A stretch of DNA of 62,675 nt. Source: Dethiobacter sp. GTDB lineage: Bacteria > Bacillota > Dethiobacteria > Dethiobacterales > Dethiobacteraceae. Below, one piece after another: positions 55,892 to 62,675 of this stretch. The translations under genes and the position numbers were made by a program. The DNA lies in contig JAGXTN010000067.1 of the NCBI GenBank assembly GCA_018333455.1, positions 1 to 62,675 of the forward strand, written 5' to 3'. The first letter of the stretch is position 1; each line of letters begins with the position of its first letter. The notes below the pieces were generated by a model. That model did no database searches and was not told the origin of the DNA. It worked only from the letters and a program-made list of their open reading frames with translations.

Positions 55892-56897
55892 ACTAGCCGA
55901 GATTGCTGTCCGTCTGAAGAGTTCAAGTAATATCTTGGTGACATCACACATTATGCCGGATGGAGATAGTATCGGTTCACTTTTGGGGTTGGGACTGGCG
56001 CTGCAGCAGGCAGGTCACGCTGTAACCATGTTTTCAGTCGATGGCGTGCCTGACCGGTACAGTTTTCTGGACGGTTCGGAGAAGATCGTGGAGAAGCTGC
56101 CACCGAAAGTTGATTATGACTGTGTTGTTATTCTAGACTGCAGTGACCAGGACCGGATAAAACCGATTTGGGAGCAGGTTAAAGAGCTGCTAATTATTAA
56201 TATTGATCACCATCCGACCAACCATTTTTTTGGTAACCTGAACTATGTAAACCCGGACGCCTCGGCAACAGGAGAGATCGTTTACCAGCTTCTTTTGGAA
56301 ATGGCAATTCCTGTGGATGAAAGGGTGTCGGCCGCACTTTATGTGGCAATTAGTACCGACACAGGCTCATTTAAGTTTGAAAATACTACGCCTGCTGCGC
56401 ACGAAGTTGCGGCCCGCCTATTGGAGGCAGGGGTAAAGTTGCGGGAAATTACTCCTCGTGTCTTTGATCTTCGTAGTCGCACCGCTATTTGCATCCTTCG
56501 TGAAGCACTAAACACTCTCCGCTATTCCGAGGATGGGAGTGTGGCTTGGATTACTCTGACAGAAAAAGAGATGATTTCCTGTGGAGCACGGGACGAGGAT
56601 TTAGATGGCGTGGTAAATTACGCGAAAAATATTGAAGGGGTTGAAGTGGGGCTTATTTTTCGGGAGAAAAGTGATGGTGTGGTTAAAGTCGGTTTTCGTG
56701 CGCACAGTATTGACGTGAGTAAGCTGGCGGAAACTTTAGGCGGCGGTGGTCATGCTCGAGCCGCTGGATGTTTTCTCGAGATGAGCATCAAAGAGGCTGT
56801 GGAGAAAGTTTTGGACCTTGTTGTAAAGGAAGTAGAAAATGGACGGAATCATCAATCTTTTGAAGCCTCCCGGGATGACGTCCCACGATGCTGTTAA
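55884..56897 (+). CDS. nrnA: DHH-family nanoRNase/pAp phosphatase
   Basis: A 337-residue enzyme expected to degrade very short RNAs and dephosphorylate pAp. Metal-binding motifs are HIMPDGDSIGS, VILDCSDQDR and INIDHHPTN; the DHHA1 substrate domain ends with GGGGHARAAGCF. GTG 55884 follows CGGAGGCGG; an upstream ATG at 55842 is inside rbfA. The last 19 residues overlap truB by 59 bases and look unlike the usual family end. Confidence 0.94.
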   Translation: MNRLAEIAVRLKSSSNILVTSHIMPDGDSIGSLLGLGLALQQAGHAVTMFSVDGVPDRYSFLDGSEKIVEKLPPKVDYDCVVILDCSDQDRIKPIWEQVKELLIINIDHHPTNHFFGNLNYVNPDASATGEIVYQLLLEMAIPVDERVSAALYVAISTDTGSFKFENTTPAAHEVAARLLEAGVKLREITPRVFDLRSRTAICILREALNTLRYSEDGSVAWITLTEKEMISCGARDEDLDGVVNYAKNIEGVEVGLIFREKSDGVVKVGFRAHSIDVSKLAETLGGGGHARAAGCFLEMSIKEAVEKVLDLVVKEVENGRNHQSFEASRDDVPRCC

Positions 56898-57714
56898 TGT
56901 GGTGCGTCGTCTTACCGGGATTAAGCGCGTTGGACATACGGGCACCTTAGACCCTGGCGCTGCCGGGGTATTGCCAATTTGTCTCGGCAAGGCGACTAGG
57001 GTCAGTGAATACGTGCTGGGCATGGATAAATCGTATCGCGCTGAACTCTCTCTTGGTCAAGCTACAGATACGGAAGACGCCGCTGGACAACCTGTCTTGA
57101 CAAGGCCGGTTCCTTCCCTAACAACTCACGGTGTCGAACTAGTGTTAAGAGGCTTTTTGGGCACGGTATCCCAAATTCCGCCAATGTATTCTGCGGTGCG
57201 TGTGGCTGGCAAAAGATTGTATGAATTGGCTAGGCGCGGTGAAGTAGTGGAACGGGAACCACGTGAAATTCAGATTTACAAAATTAAGTTGCTGAAAATT
57301 AGTGAAACTTCCATTCTTTTTGAGCTTGACTGCTCTCGTGGTACCTATGTGCGGACGCTGTGCCGGAATATCGCGGAGAAATTAGGTTCGGCTGGTCATA
57401 TGTCATTCTTGTTGCGGACGGCTGTGGGTCCATTTCTACTGGGGAGCGCCGTAACCTTTGAGGAACTGGCGCAGTTTGCCGAGGCCGGTTGCATAACGAA
57501 AGCATTGCTGCCTCTGGATCTGGCGCTGGCAAACATGCAAGCGGTAACTGTGGATGAAAGCCAGGCTGCCCGTCTCAGAAATGGGTTGGCTGTTACGCTG
57601 CGTCTCAAAACTTCTGACGGTGAACTTTTTCGTGTTTATGATTCCTCACAGGCTTTCCTGGCAATTGCGACGGCAGACAGGGAGCAGATTAAACCTTTGA
57701 AAGTATTTATTTGA
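56839..57714 (+). CDS. truB: tRNA pseudouridine55 synthase
   Basis: A 291-residue enzyme that isomerises uridine 55 in the T loop of tRNA. The catalytic aspartate is in GHTGTLDPGAAGVLP; MDGIINLLKPPGMTSHDAV starts the protein, and a PUA-like C-terminal domain covers the last 60 residues. AAAGGAAGT lies before the ATG, inside nrnA. Confidence 0.97.
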   Translation: MDGIINLLKPPGMTSHDAVNVVRRLTGIKRVGHTGTLDPGAAGVLPICLGKATRVSEYVLGMDKSYRAELSLGQATDTEDAAGQPVLTRPVPSLTTHGVELVLRGFLGTVSQIPPMYSAVRVAGKRLYELARRGEVVEREPREIQIYKIKLLKISETSILFELDCSRGTYVRTLCRNIAEKLGSAGHMSFLLRTAVGPFLLGSAVTFEELAQFAEAGCITKALLPLDLALANMQAVTVDESQAARLRNGLAVTLRLKTSDGELFRVYDSSQAFLAIATADREQIKPLKVFI

Positions 57715-57734
57715 ATTTATAGTCAGGTGATAGT

Positions 57735-58682
57735 ATGGAGCTGTTCCAGGGAATAGAGACATTCCGTAAGAACTGTATCGAGCCGATTGTTTTGGCATTA
57801 GGCAATTTCGACGGTGTGCACAAGGGTCACCGGCAAATTTTGCGTGCAACTACTGCGGCAGCCAGCGGTATCTCCGCTAAAAGTGCCTGTCTTATTTTTA
57901 TGCCGCACCCCCTTGCAGTGTTAACGCCAGCCAAAGCGCCTGCTCTGTTGCTCAGTCTGCAAGATAGAATCAGTTCGCTGGGTAACGCAGGGATTGATTA
58001 TGTTATCGTCCATCCTTTTTGCCGAAATTTTGCTGCCATTGAGCCGGAGACGTTTGTCAGAGAAATTCTGCATGAGCAGTTAGGTGTCTCCGGGGTTGTG
58101 GTCGGTTTCGATTATTCTTTTGGTTGTCGGGGAGCCGGCACAGCGTCGGATCTAAAAGAAATGGCGATGAGGTTTGATTTCTTTGTCCACGTAATGGACC
58201 CTATCACGGTAGACGGAATCCCGGTTGGTAGCACAGCAATTCGGCAATATCTTGCGGCAGGACGCGTGGAGGAGGCCGCCGCTATGCTGGGGTACCCATT
58301 TTATCTGAGGGGAACTGTGGTTCACGGAGATGGCAGGGGCAGAAAATTGGGTTTCCCCACAGCAAATTTATTGGTGAATTGTGAACTGATTCGACCAGGC
58401 AATGGCGTCTATTTAAGTCAGGCTGCTTGCGGTGATAATGTATTCTGGGCGCTGGCGAGCGTAGGCAAGCGACCCACCTTCTGCAAAGATGAAACGTCGC
58501 TCGAAGTGTATCTATTAGATCAAGAAAAAAATCTTTATGGGCAGGAATTAATCGTCTCGTTTCTACAAAAAATTAGAGATGAAATAGCATTTAGCAGTCC
58601 GGCAGCTCTGGCTTGCCAAATCCAAAATGATGTGGCATTGGCTAGAAACCTGATTGCAAGTCCGCAGCCATGGTCAAGTTGA
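57735..58682 (+). CDS. ribF: riboflavin kinase / FAD synthetase
   Basis: A 315-residue bifunctional enzyme making FMN and FAD. The N-terminal adenylyltransferase has LALGNFDGVHKGH and GFDYSFGCRGAGT; the C-terminal kinase has GDGRGRKLGFPTANL and TSLEVYLLD. FMN made here is the ligand of the riboswitch at 17168-17288. The gene follows truB as in Bacillus. Confidence 0.97.
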   Translation: MELFQGIETFRKNCIEPIVLALGNFDGVHKGHRQILRATTAAASGISAKSACLIFMPHPLAVLTPAKAPALLLSLQDRISSLGNAGIDYVIVHPFCRNFAAIEPETFVREILHEQLGVSGVVVGFDYSFGCRGAGTASDLKEMAMRFDFFVHVMDPITVDGIPVGSTAIRQYLAAGRVEEAAAMLGYPFYLRGTVVHGDGRGRKLGFPTANLLVNCELIRPGNGVYLSQAACGDNVFWALASVGKRPTFCKDETSLEVYLLDQEKNLYGQELIVSFLQKIRDEIAFSSPAALACQIQNDVALARNLIASPQPWSS

Positions 58683-58718
58683 GCGGAAGATGTTTTTGCC
58701 GAACATGGTTCGCTTGAC

Positions 58719-58747
58719 TTGCTAAGTGTTTGTCTATATGGTAAAAT
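58719..58747 (+). promoter_or_regulatory. promoter of rpsO
   Basis: TTGCTA (58719-58724), 17 bases, TAAAAT (58742-58747). An overlapping alternative is TTGACT (58714-58719) with TATGGT (58737-58742), also spaced by 17. Confidence 0.5.
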
Positions 58748-58751
58748 CAAC

Positions 58752-58834
58752 TTTGTTAACCTTAGGCTCGGGTTTGCGGAACTCCGACGCTTGCCTTGGC
58801 CTAGTGGGGATCGAAAAATATAGGAGGTGAAAGT
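58752..58834 (+). promoter_or_regulatory. rpsO 5' leader
   Basis: About 80 bases between the promoter and rpsO, ending in TAGGAGGTG. Leaders of rpsO in other bacteria bind S15 for autoregulation. Short complementary segments (GGCTCGGG, CTCCGACG, CTTGCCTTGG) suggest folding, but no known class could be assigned by eye. Confidence 0.3.
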
Positions 58835-59104
58835 ATGAGTATGGATGCAACACGCAAACAGGGTTTAATTAGCGAGTATCGGCTGCATGAGAACGATACC
58901 GGTTCTCCTGAAGTTCAAATTGCGCTGCTCACAGAACGGATTAATTATCTTACAGAGCATTTGAAGGCGCACAAGAAGGACCACCATTCGCGGCGCGGTC
59001 TGTTGAAGATGGTTGGGCAACGGCGCGCGCTACTTAATTACCTGAAGGAAATTGATGTGGAGCGATACCGCACCATCTTAGTAAAGCTGCAACTGCGCAA
59101 ATAA
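58835..59104 (+). CDS. rpsO: 30S ribosomal protein S15
   Basis: An 89-residue 16S rRNA-binding protein. ETGSPEVQ-like [36 protein letters not shown] and [12 protein letters not shown] are conserved. TAGGAGGTG precedes the ATG. It is followed by a strong terminator and then pnp, the usual pairing. Confidence 0.97.
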   Translation: MSMDATRKQGLISEYRLHENDTGSPEVQIALLTERINYLTEHLKAHKKDHHSRRGLLKMVGQRRALLNYLKEIDVERYRTILVKLQLRK

Positions 59105-59163
59105 TTCCCGGCAGAGCGCAATTTGCAGGCAGAAAAGCTTGATAAATTTCCTACTCAGAGAGG

Positions 59164-59187
59164 AAGCGGGGGAAACCCCGCTTTTTT
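59164..59187 (+). terminator. terminator between rpsO and pnp
   Basis: AAGCGGGG (59164-59171), GAAA loop, CCCCGCTT (59176-59183), then T to 59187. A very stable intrinsic terminator; pnp is probably expressed by read-through or RNA processing. Confidence 0.85.
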
Positions 59188-59211
59188 ACAGAGTCAGAGA
59201 GGATGTATGGA

Positions 59212-61389
59212 ATGAAAGTTTTTAAAATGGAGTTGGCCGGTAGGGAGCTGACAATTGAGACCGGCCGCATCGCAAAACAGGCAAACGGTGCTGTTTTGCT
59301 GCGTTACGGTGATACTGTCATGCTTTCAACTGCTACCGCTTCAGCGGAACCACGGGAAGGGATTGACTTTTTCCCGATGACGGTTGATTATGAAGAGCGC
59401 CTTTATGCGGTAGGTAAAATCCCAGGAGGTTTTATTAAGCGGGAAGGAAGACCTACGGAAAAAGCTATTTTGGCTTCCCGACTTACAGATCGTCCGTGCC
59501 GGCCGCTGTTTCCCAAAGGCTTTCGTAATTCCGTGCATATTGTGACTACAGTTTTGTCTGTTGATCAGGAAACCCCTCTTGAGGTACTCTCGATCTGTGG
59601 TGCATCTGCAGCGCTGTCGCTCTCGAACATCCCTTTTGCCGGACCGATTGCCGCTGTATTGGTTGGTTGGGTAGACGGAAAACCGGTTATTAATCCGACG
59701 AAACAGCAGGCTGAAGTATCGCGCTTGCATCTGGTCGTGGCTAGTACTCGTGATGCCATAATGATGGTGGAAGCCGGTGCCCACGAATTAACGGAAGAAG
59801 AAATCCTGGAAGCTATCATGACAGGACATGACACCAATAGAGAAATTGTCGCTCTGCAGGAACAGATGGCGGCTGAGCTAGGTAGAGAGAAGATGCAGGT
59901 AAAAACGTTTGAACCTGACACCGGCATCGCTGCAGAAGTCCGTGTTTTTTCTGGAGAGAGGCTTAAAGAAGCAGTGCGAACTGTGGAAAAGCAGGAGCGG
60001 GAAGCGGCCATTGATGCCGCTAAAGCGGAAGCAGTGGCGCACTTTGCAGAAAAATATCCTGAAAAGGACAGGGATGTCCGCGCTTGTTTTGATAATTTGG
60101 TTAAAGAAACAATGCGTACCATGATTACTAAAGAAAACTTGCGCCCTGATGGACGTAAGGCTGATGAAATAAGGCAAATCACCTGTGAAACAGGTATTTT
60201 GCCACGGACACACGGTTCAGGTCTTTTTACCCGCGGTCAGACCCAAGTTCTAAATGTTTGTACTTTAGGAACGCCTAGTGAAGCTCAGCGCTTGGACGGA
60301 CTCGGACTGGAAGAATCCAAACGCTATATGCATCACTATAATTTTCCGCCTTACAGCGTCGGCGAAGCCGGGTTTATGCGTGGTGCCAGCCGGCGTGATA
60401 TTGGGCACGGCGCTTTGGCTGAGCGGGCACTTCTGCCTGTACTTCCATCTGAGGAAGATTTTCCGTATACAATTCGCCTTGTATCAGAAGTGGTTGAGTC
60501 AAACGGTTCAACATCCATGGGCAGTGTCTGCGGATCTACTCTTTCCCTGATGGACGCCGGCGTTCCGATCAAGAAAGCTGTCTCCGGCGTTGCGATGGGT
60601 CTGATTAAAGAAGGGGACCATGTGGCTATCCTCAGTGATATCCAGGGGATGGAAGATTTTCTCGGAGATATGGATTTTAAAGTGGCAGGAACTAAAGACG
60701 GAATTACCGCGCTGCAAATGGATATTAAAATCAAAGGGTTGTCGAGGGAAATTCTGGCTCAAGCATTAGCTCAGGCAAAAATTGGTTACATGCACATCAT
60801 GCAGAAAATGCTTGATGTGATTGCAGAGCCAAGAGCTGAAATGTCTCCCTATGCTCCCCGGATTATTACTATGCAGATTCATCCGGATAAAATCAGGGAT
60901 GTGATTGGACCAGGCGGCAAGATGATCAATAAAATTGTGGCAGAAACGGGAGCAGAGATTGATATTGAGCCGGATGGCACCGTGTATATTGCTGCGATAA
61001 ATACAGCAAGCGGCCAAAAGGCGCAACAGATGATTGAGGGACTGACAAAGGAAGTATTGCCGGGCGAAGTATATCTCGGCAAGGTAACTAGGGTTGAAAA
61101 ATACGGAGCTTTTGTAGAAATTCTGCCTGGAAAAGATGGACTCGTCCATATCTCCCGCTTAGCGCATGAACGGGTGGAGAAGACAGAAGACGTCGTCAAT
61201 CTAGGCGATGAAATTACAGTAAAGGTCATCGGTATTGATGACCGTGGTCGGATCGACTTGTCGCGCAGGGCCGCCATTCCAAATGAATTAGGAGAAATGG
61301 TGGAAGAAGAACCGGCTCAACGCCGTGAAGAAAGACGCGATCGCCGCCCAAGTAACGACAGAGACAGACGCCCACCGAGGAGAACATAA
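59212..61389 (+). CDS. pnp: polyribonucleotide nucleotidyltransferase (PNPase)
   Basis: A 725-residue phosphorolytic 3'-to-5' exoribonuclease of the degradosome. Two RNase PH domains (the second containing the active-site region with [13 protein letters not shown] and [19 protein letters not shown]) flank a helical linker. The KH domain ([19 protein letters not shown]) and S1 domain ([16 protein letters not shown]) follow, ending in an arginine/aspartate-rich tail. ATG 59212 is preferred to ATG 59203 because AGAGAGGA then lies at normal spacing. Confidence 0.96.
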   Translation: MKVFKMELAGRELTIETGRIAKQANGAVLLRYGDTVMLSTATASAEPREGIDFFPMTVDYEERLYAVGKIPGGFIKREGRPTEKAILASRLTDRPCRPLFPKGFRNSVHIVTTVLSVDQETPLEVLSICGASAALSLSNIPFAGPIAAVLVGWVDGKPVINPTKQQAEVSRLHLVVASTRDAIMMVEAGAHELTEEEILEAIMTGHDTNREIVALQEQMAAELGREKMQVKTFEPDTGIAAEVRVFSGERLKEAVRTVEKQEREAAIDAAKAEAVAHFAEKYPEKDRDVRACFDNLVKETMRTMITKENLRPDGRKADEIRQITCETGILPRTHGSGLFTRGQTQVLNVCTLGTPSEAQRLDGLGLEESKRYMHHYNFPPYSVGEAGFMRGASRRDIGHGALAERALLPVLPSEEDFPYTIRLVSEVVESNGSTSMGSVCGSTLSLMDAGVPIKKAVSGVAMGLIKEGDHVAILSDIQGMEDFLGDMDFKVAGTKDGITALQMDIKIKGLSREILAQALAQAKIGYMHIMQKMLDVIAEPRAEMSPYAPRIITMQIHPDKIRDVIGPGGKMINKIVAETGAEIDIEPDGTVYIAAINTASGQKAQQMIEGLTKEVLPGEVYLGKVTRVEKYGAFVEILPGKDGLVHISRLAHERVEKTEDVVNLGDEITVKVIGIDDRGRIDLSRRAAIPNELGEMVEEEPAQRREERRDRRPSNDRDRRPPRRT

Positions 61390-61416
61390 ATTTAAAATTT
61401 ATGTTCTTTTTTTTTT
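61382..61416 (+). terminator. terminator of pnp
   Basis: GAACATAAAT (61382-61391), loop TTAAA, ATTTATGTTC (61397-61406), then ten T. The left arm includes the pnp stop codon. Confidence 0.9.
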
Positions 61417-61444
61417 GTGTAGGAAATTATGTGATTTACACAAA
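61414..61444. repeat. diverged relative of the palindrome at 50113
   Basis: TTTGTGTA (61414-61421) and TACACAAA (61437-61444) are inverted arms around GGAAATTATGTGATT. The segment TGTAGGAAATTATGTGATTT matches TGTAGGAAAGTATATGATTT of the copy at 50117 with two changes. Confidence 0.55.
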
Positions 61445-61541
61445 TCTATCGTGTTAAATATTGAAAGAGTGGGGCTCACAGAAATTAGCTTGTTTTAATA
61501 TTATAGATCAAATAATTTTTTTGATGGGAGGGAAACGGCTA

Positions 61542-62549
61542 GTGAAAAAGTTTTCAAAATTTTTGTCATTAGGGTTGGCTGCCATAATGGGCGCAAGTGT
61601 GCTGGTGGGGTGTGCTCCAGAGGAGGGATTAACTAAAGTTAGGCTCAATGAGGTAACACGCTCCGTATTTTTTGCGCCGCTCTACGCCTCCATTAATCTA
61701 GGCTACTTTGCCGAGGAAGGGCTCGAGCTGGAGTTGACTACCGGACAGGGGGCAGATAAGGTGATGACAGCCTTGCTGTCGGGGCAAGCCGATATCGGTT
61801 TCATGGGTCCGGAAGCAACAATCTATGTCTATAATCAGGGACAGGAAGACTATGTGGTAAATTTTGCGCAACTCACTAAGCGTGACGGCTCTTTTCTGGT
61901 TGCAAGGGAGCCGAATCCGGATTTCAGCTGGGAAGATGTACGGGGAACCAGCATTATTGGTGGCAGAAGAGGTGGCATGCCGCTGATGACTCTGGAGTAC
62001 GTGTTAAAGAAGCATGGCATTATGCCCGGTGAAGACGTGGAAGTACTTACGCATATCCAGTTTCCGCTAATGGCCGGCGCTTTCACCGGAGGAGAAGGAG
62101 ACTACGTTACACTTTTTGAGCCGGTGGCAACCAAGGTGGAGTTGGAGGGCGGCGGGTTTGTGGTTGCCTCTGTAGGTAAGGATAGCGGCGAAATTCCCTA
62201 TACAGTTTTTTCAGCGCGCAAGAGTTTGCTGGCAAACAACCCGGAATTAATCCAAAAATTCACTAATGCAATTTACCGTGGCCAAGTCTGGGTAACGGAA
62301 AATAAGCCGGAGGAAATAGCGCGCGTCATCAGTCCCTCATTCCCTGATGCAGATGAGGTGATGTTGGCTAATGCGGTCCGGCGCTACAAAGAAATTGATG
62401 CTTGGGCCGCAACACCTATCTTTACGGAAGAAGCATTTGAGAGGTTGCAAAACATTATGGAGACAGCCGGGGAACTAGATAAGCGTGCGCCTTACGGCAA
62501 CTTGGTAACTAACAAGTTTGCGCTTAGGGCAACAGAGTTGCTGCCCTAA
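61542..62549 (+). CDS. NMT1/SsuA-type ABC substrate-binding lipoprotein
   Basis: A 335-residue binding protein of the NMT1/THI5-like family, whose members bind sulfonates, nitrate or thiamine precursors. A signal peptide with positive KKFSK is followed by a lipobox (LVGC, cysteine at about residue 24). ADIGFMGPEATIYVYNQG and the TLEYVLKKHG region fit the fold. GTG 61542 is chosen because GGGAGGG lies 9 bases ahead and the signal peptide then starts correctly. No permease or ATPase is in the window; a hairpin repeat starts one base after the stop. The ligand is unknown. Confidence 0.88.
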   Translation: MKKFSKFLSLGLAAIMGASVLVGCAPEEGLTKVRLNEVTRSVFFAPLYASINLGYFAEEGLELELTTGQGADKVMTALLSGQADIGFMGPEATIYVYNQGQEDYVVNFAQLTKRDGSFLVAREPNPDFSWEDVRGTSIIGGRRGGMPLMTLEYVLKKHGIMPGEDVEVLTHIQFPLMAGAFTGGEGDYVTLFEPVATKVELEGGGFVVASVGKDSGEIPYTVFSARKSLLANNPELIQKFTNAIYRGQVWVTENKPEEIARVISPSFPDADEVMLANAVRRYKEIDAWAATPIFTEEAFERLQNIMETAGELDKRAPYGNLVTNKFALRATELLP

Positions 62550-62550
62550 C

Positions 62551-62670
62551 CAAGAAAAACGCTTCGCGCTTTATCTAAAGATGCGTTTTTCTTGTCCGCT
62601 AGGGGCTGCCGCCCCTTCGGCGGAACTTCGTTCCTGAGCACCCCGCAAGAGTAAGGGGCACGCCCCTTAC
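62551..62670 (-). repeat. multi-hairpin intergenic repeat, copy 2 (inverted)
   Basis: Bases 62551-62646 are the exact reverse complement of 50181-50276. The outer hairpin is better preserved here: GTAAGGGG (62651-62658), CACG, CCCCTTAC (62663-62670). The part next to the gene (AAGAAAAACGC.../...GCGTTTTTCTT) could also end transcription of the binding-protein gene. Confidence 0.85.
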
Positions 62671-62675
62671 AAACC

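Overview
The window looks like a chromosomal segment of a spore-forming Firmicute, most likely Clostridia or a close lineage. The reasons are SpoIIM-family, YtaF and GerM-domain proteins, RemA, CodY beside HslUV, a PASTA kinase/phosphatase pair, an FMN riboswitch, strong GGAGG ribosome-binding sites, frequent GTG/TTG starts and intrinsic terminators. Base composition is roughly balanced by eye. The species cannot be named from sequence alone. All genes but one (the SpoIIM-family gene) are on the + strand.

Layout. (1) 1-8.2 kb: yicC, remA, gmk, rpoZ, coaBC, the opposing spoIIM-like gene, priA, def, fmt. (2) 8.2-11 kb: a DUF116 Cys-rich membrane protein, a membrane zinc peptidase, and rsmB. (3) 11.1-11.7 kb: a HicA/HicB toxin-antitoxin pair inserted between rsmB and rlmN. 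(4) 11.9-17.1 kb: rlmN, stp/prpC, prkC, rsgA, rpe. (5) 17.1-20.9 kb: riboswitch-controlled ribD-ribE-ribBA-ribH. (6) 20.9-25.6 kb: an ECF sigma/anti-sigma pair, polA, mutM. (7) 25.8-32.5 kb: ytaF, a five-gene peptide ABC importer, and a GerM-domain lipoprotein. (8) 32.7-41.7 kb: dprA, topA, trmFO, xerC, hslV, hslU, codY and an unrecognised membrane-anchored protein. (9) 41.9-50 kb: rpsB, tsf, pyrH, frr, a small unknown ORF, uppS, cdsA, dxr, rseP, ispG. (10) 50-50.3 kb: the largest gene-free interval, with a terminator, a perfect palindrome and a 120-bp-class hairpin repeat. (11) 50.3-61.4 kb: rimP, nusA, rnpM/ylxR, ylxQ, infB, ylxP, rbfA, nrnA, truB, ribF, rpsO, pnp. (12) 61.5-62.7 kb: an orphan NMT1-type binding lipoprotein followed at once by a second, inverted copy of the hairpin repeat.

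The genes cover translation (initiation, ribosome maturation, tRNA and rRNA modification), RNA decay, DNA repair and recombination, envelope lipid and isoprenoid synthesis, and riboflavin/FAD supply. Regulators visible in the window are RemA, CodY, PrkC/Stp, the ECF pair and the FMN riboswitch. Gene order resembles the Bacillus subtilis yloC-to-pnp arc, but large blocks are missing: spoVM to rnhB, the flagellar/chemotaxis operon, and proS/polC. Other modules stand at those junctions.

I did not find a clearly new multi-gene system. The best leads are the hairpin repeat that brackets the rimP-pnp block in inverted orientation, a perfect 12-bp palindrome that may serve both as rsmB terminator and HicB operator, a perfect EF-hand loop in YtaF, the overlapping DUF116/zinc-peptidase pair, a three-codon minicistron before infB, a 78-bp tandem repeat inside infB, and two small unrecognised genes (41194-41703 and 44741-44950).
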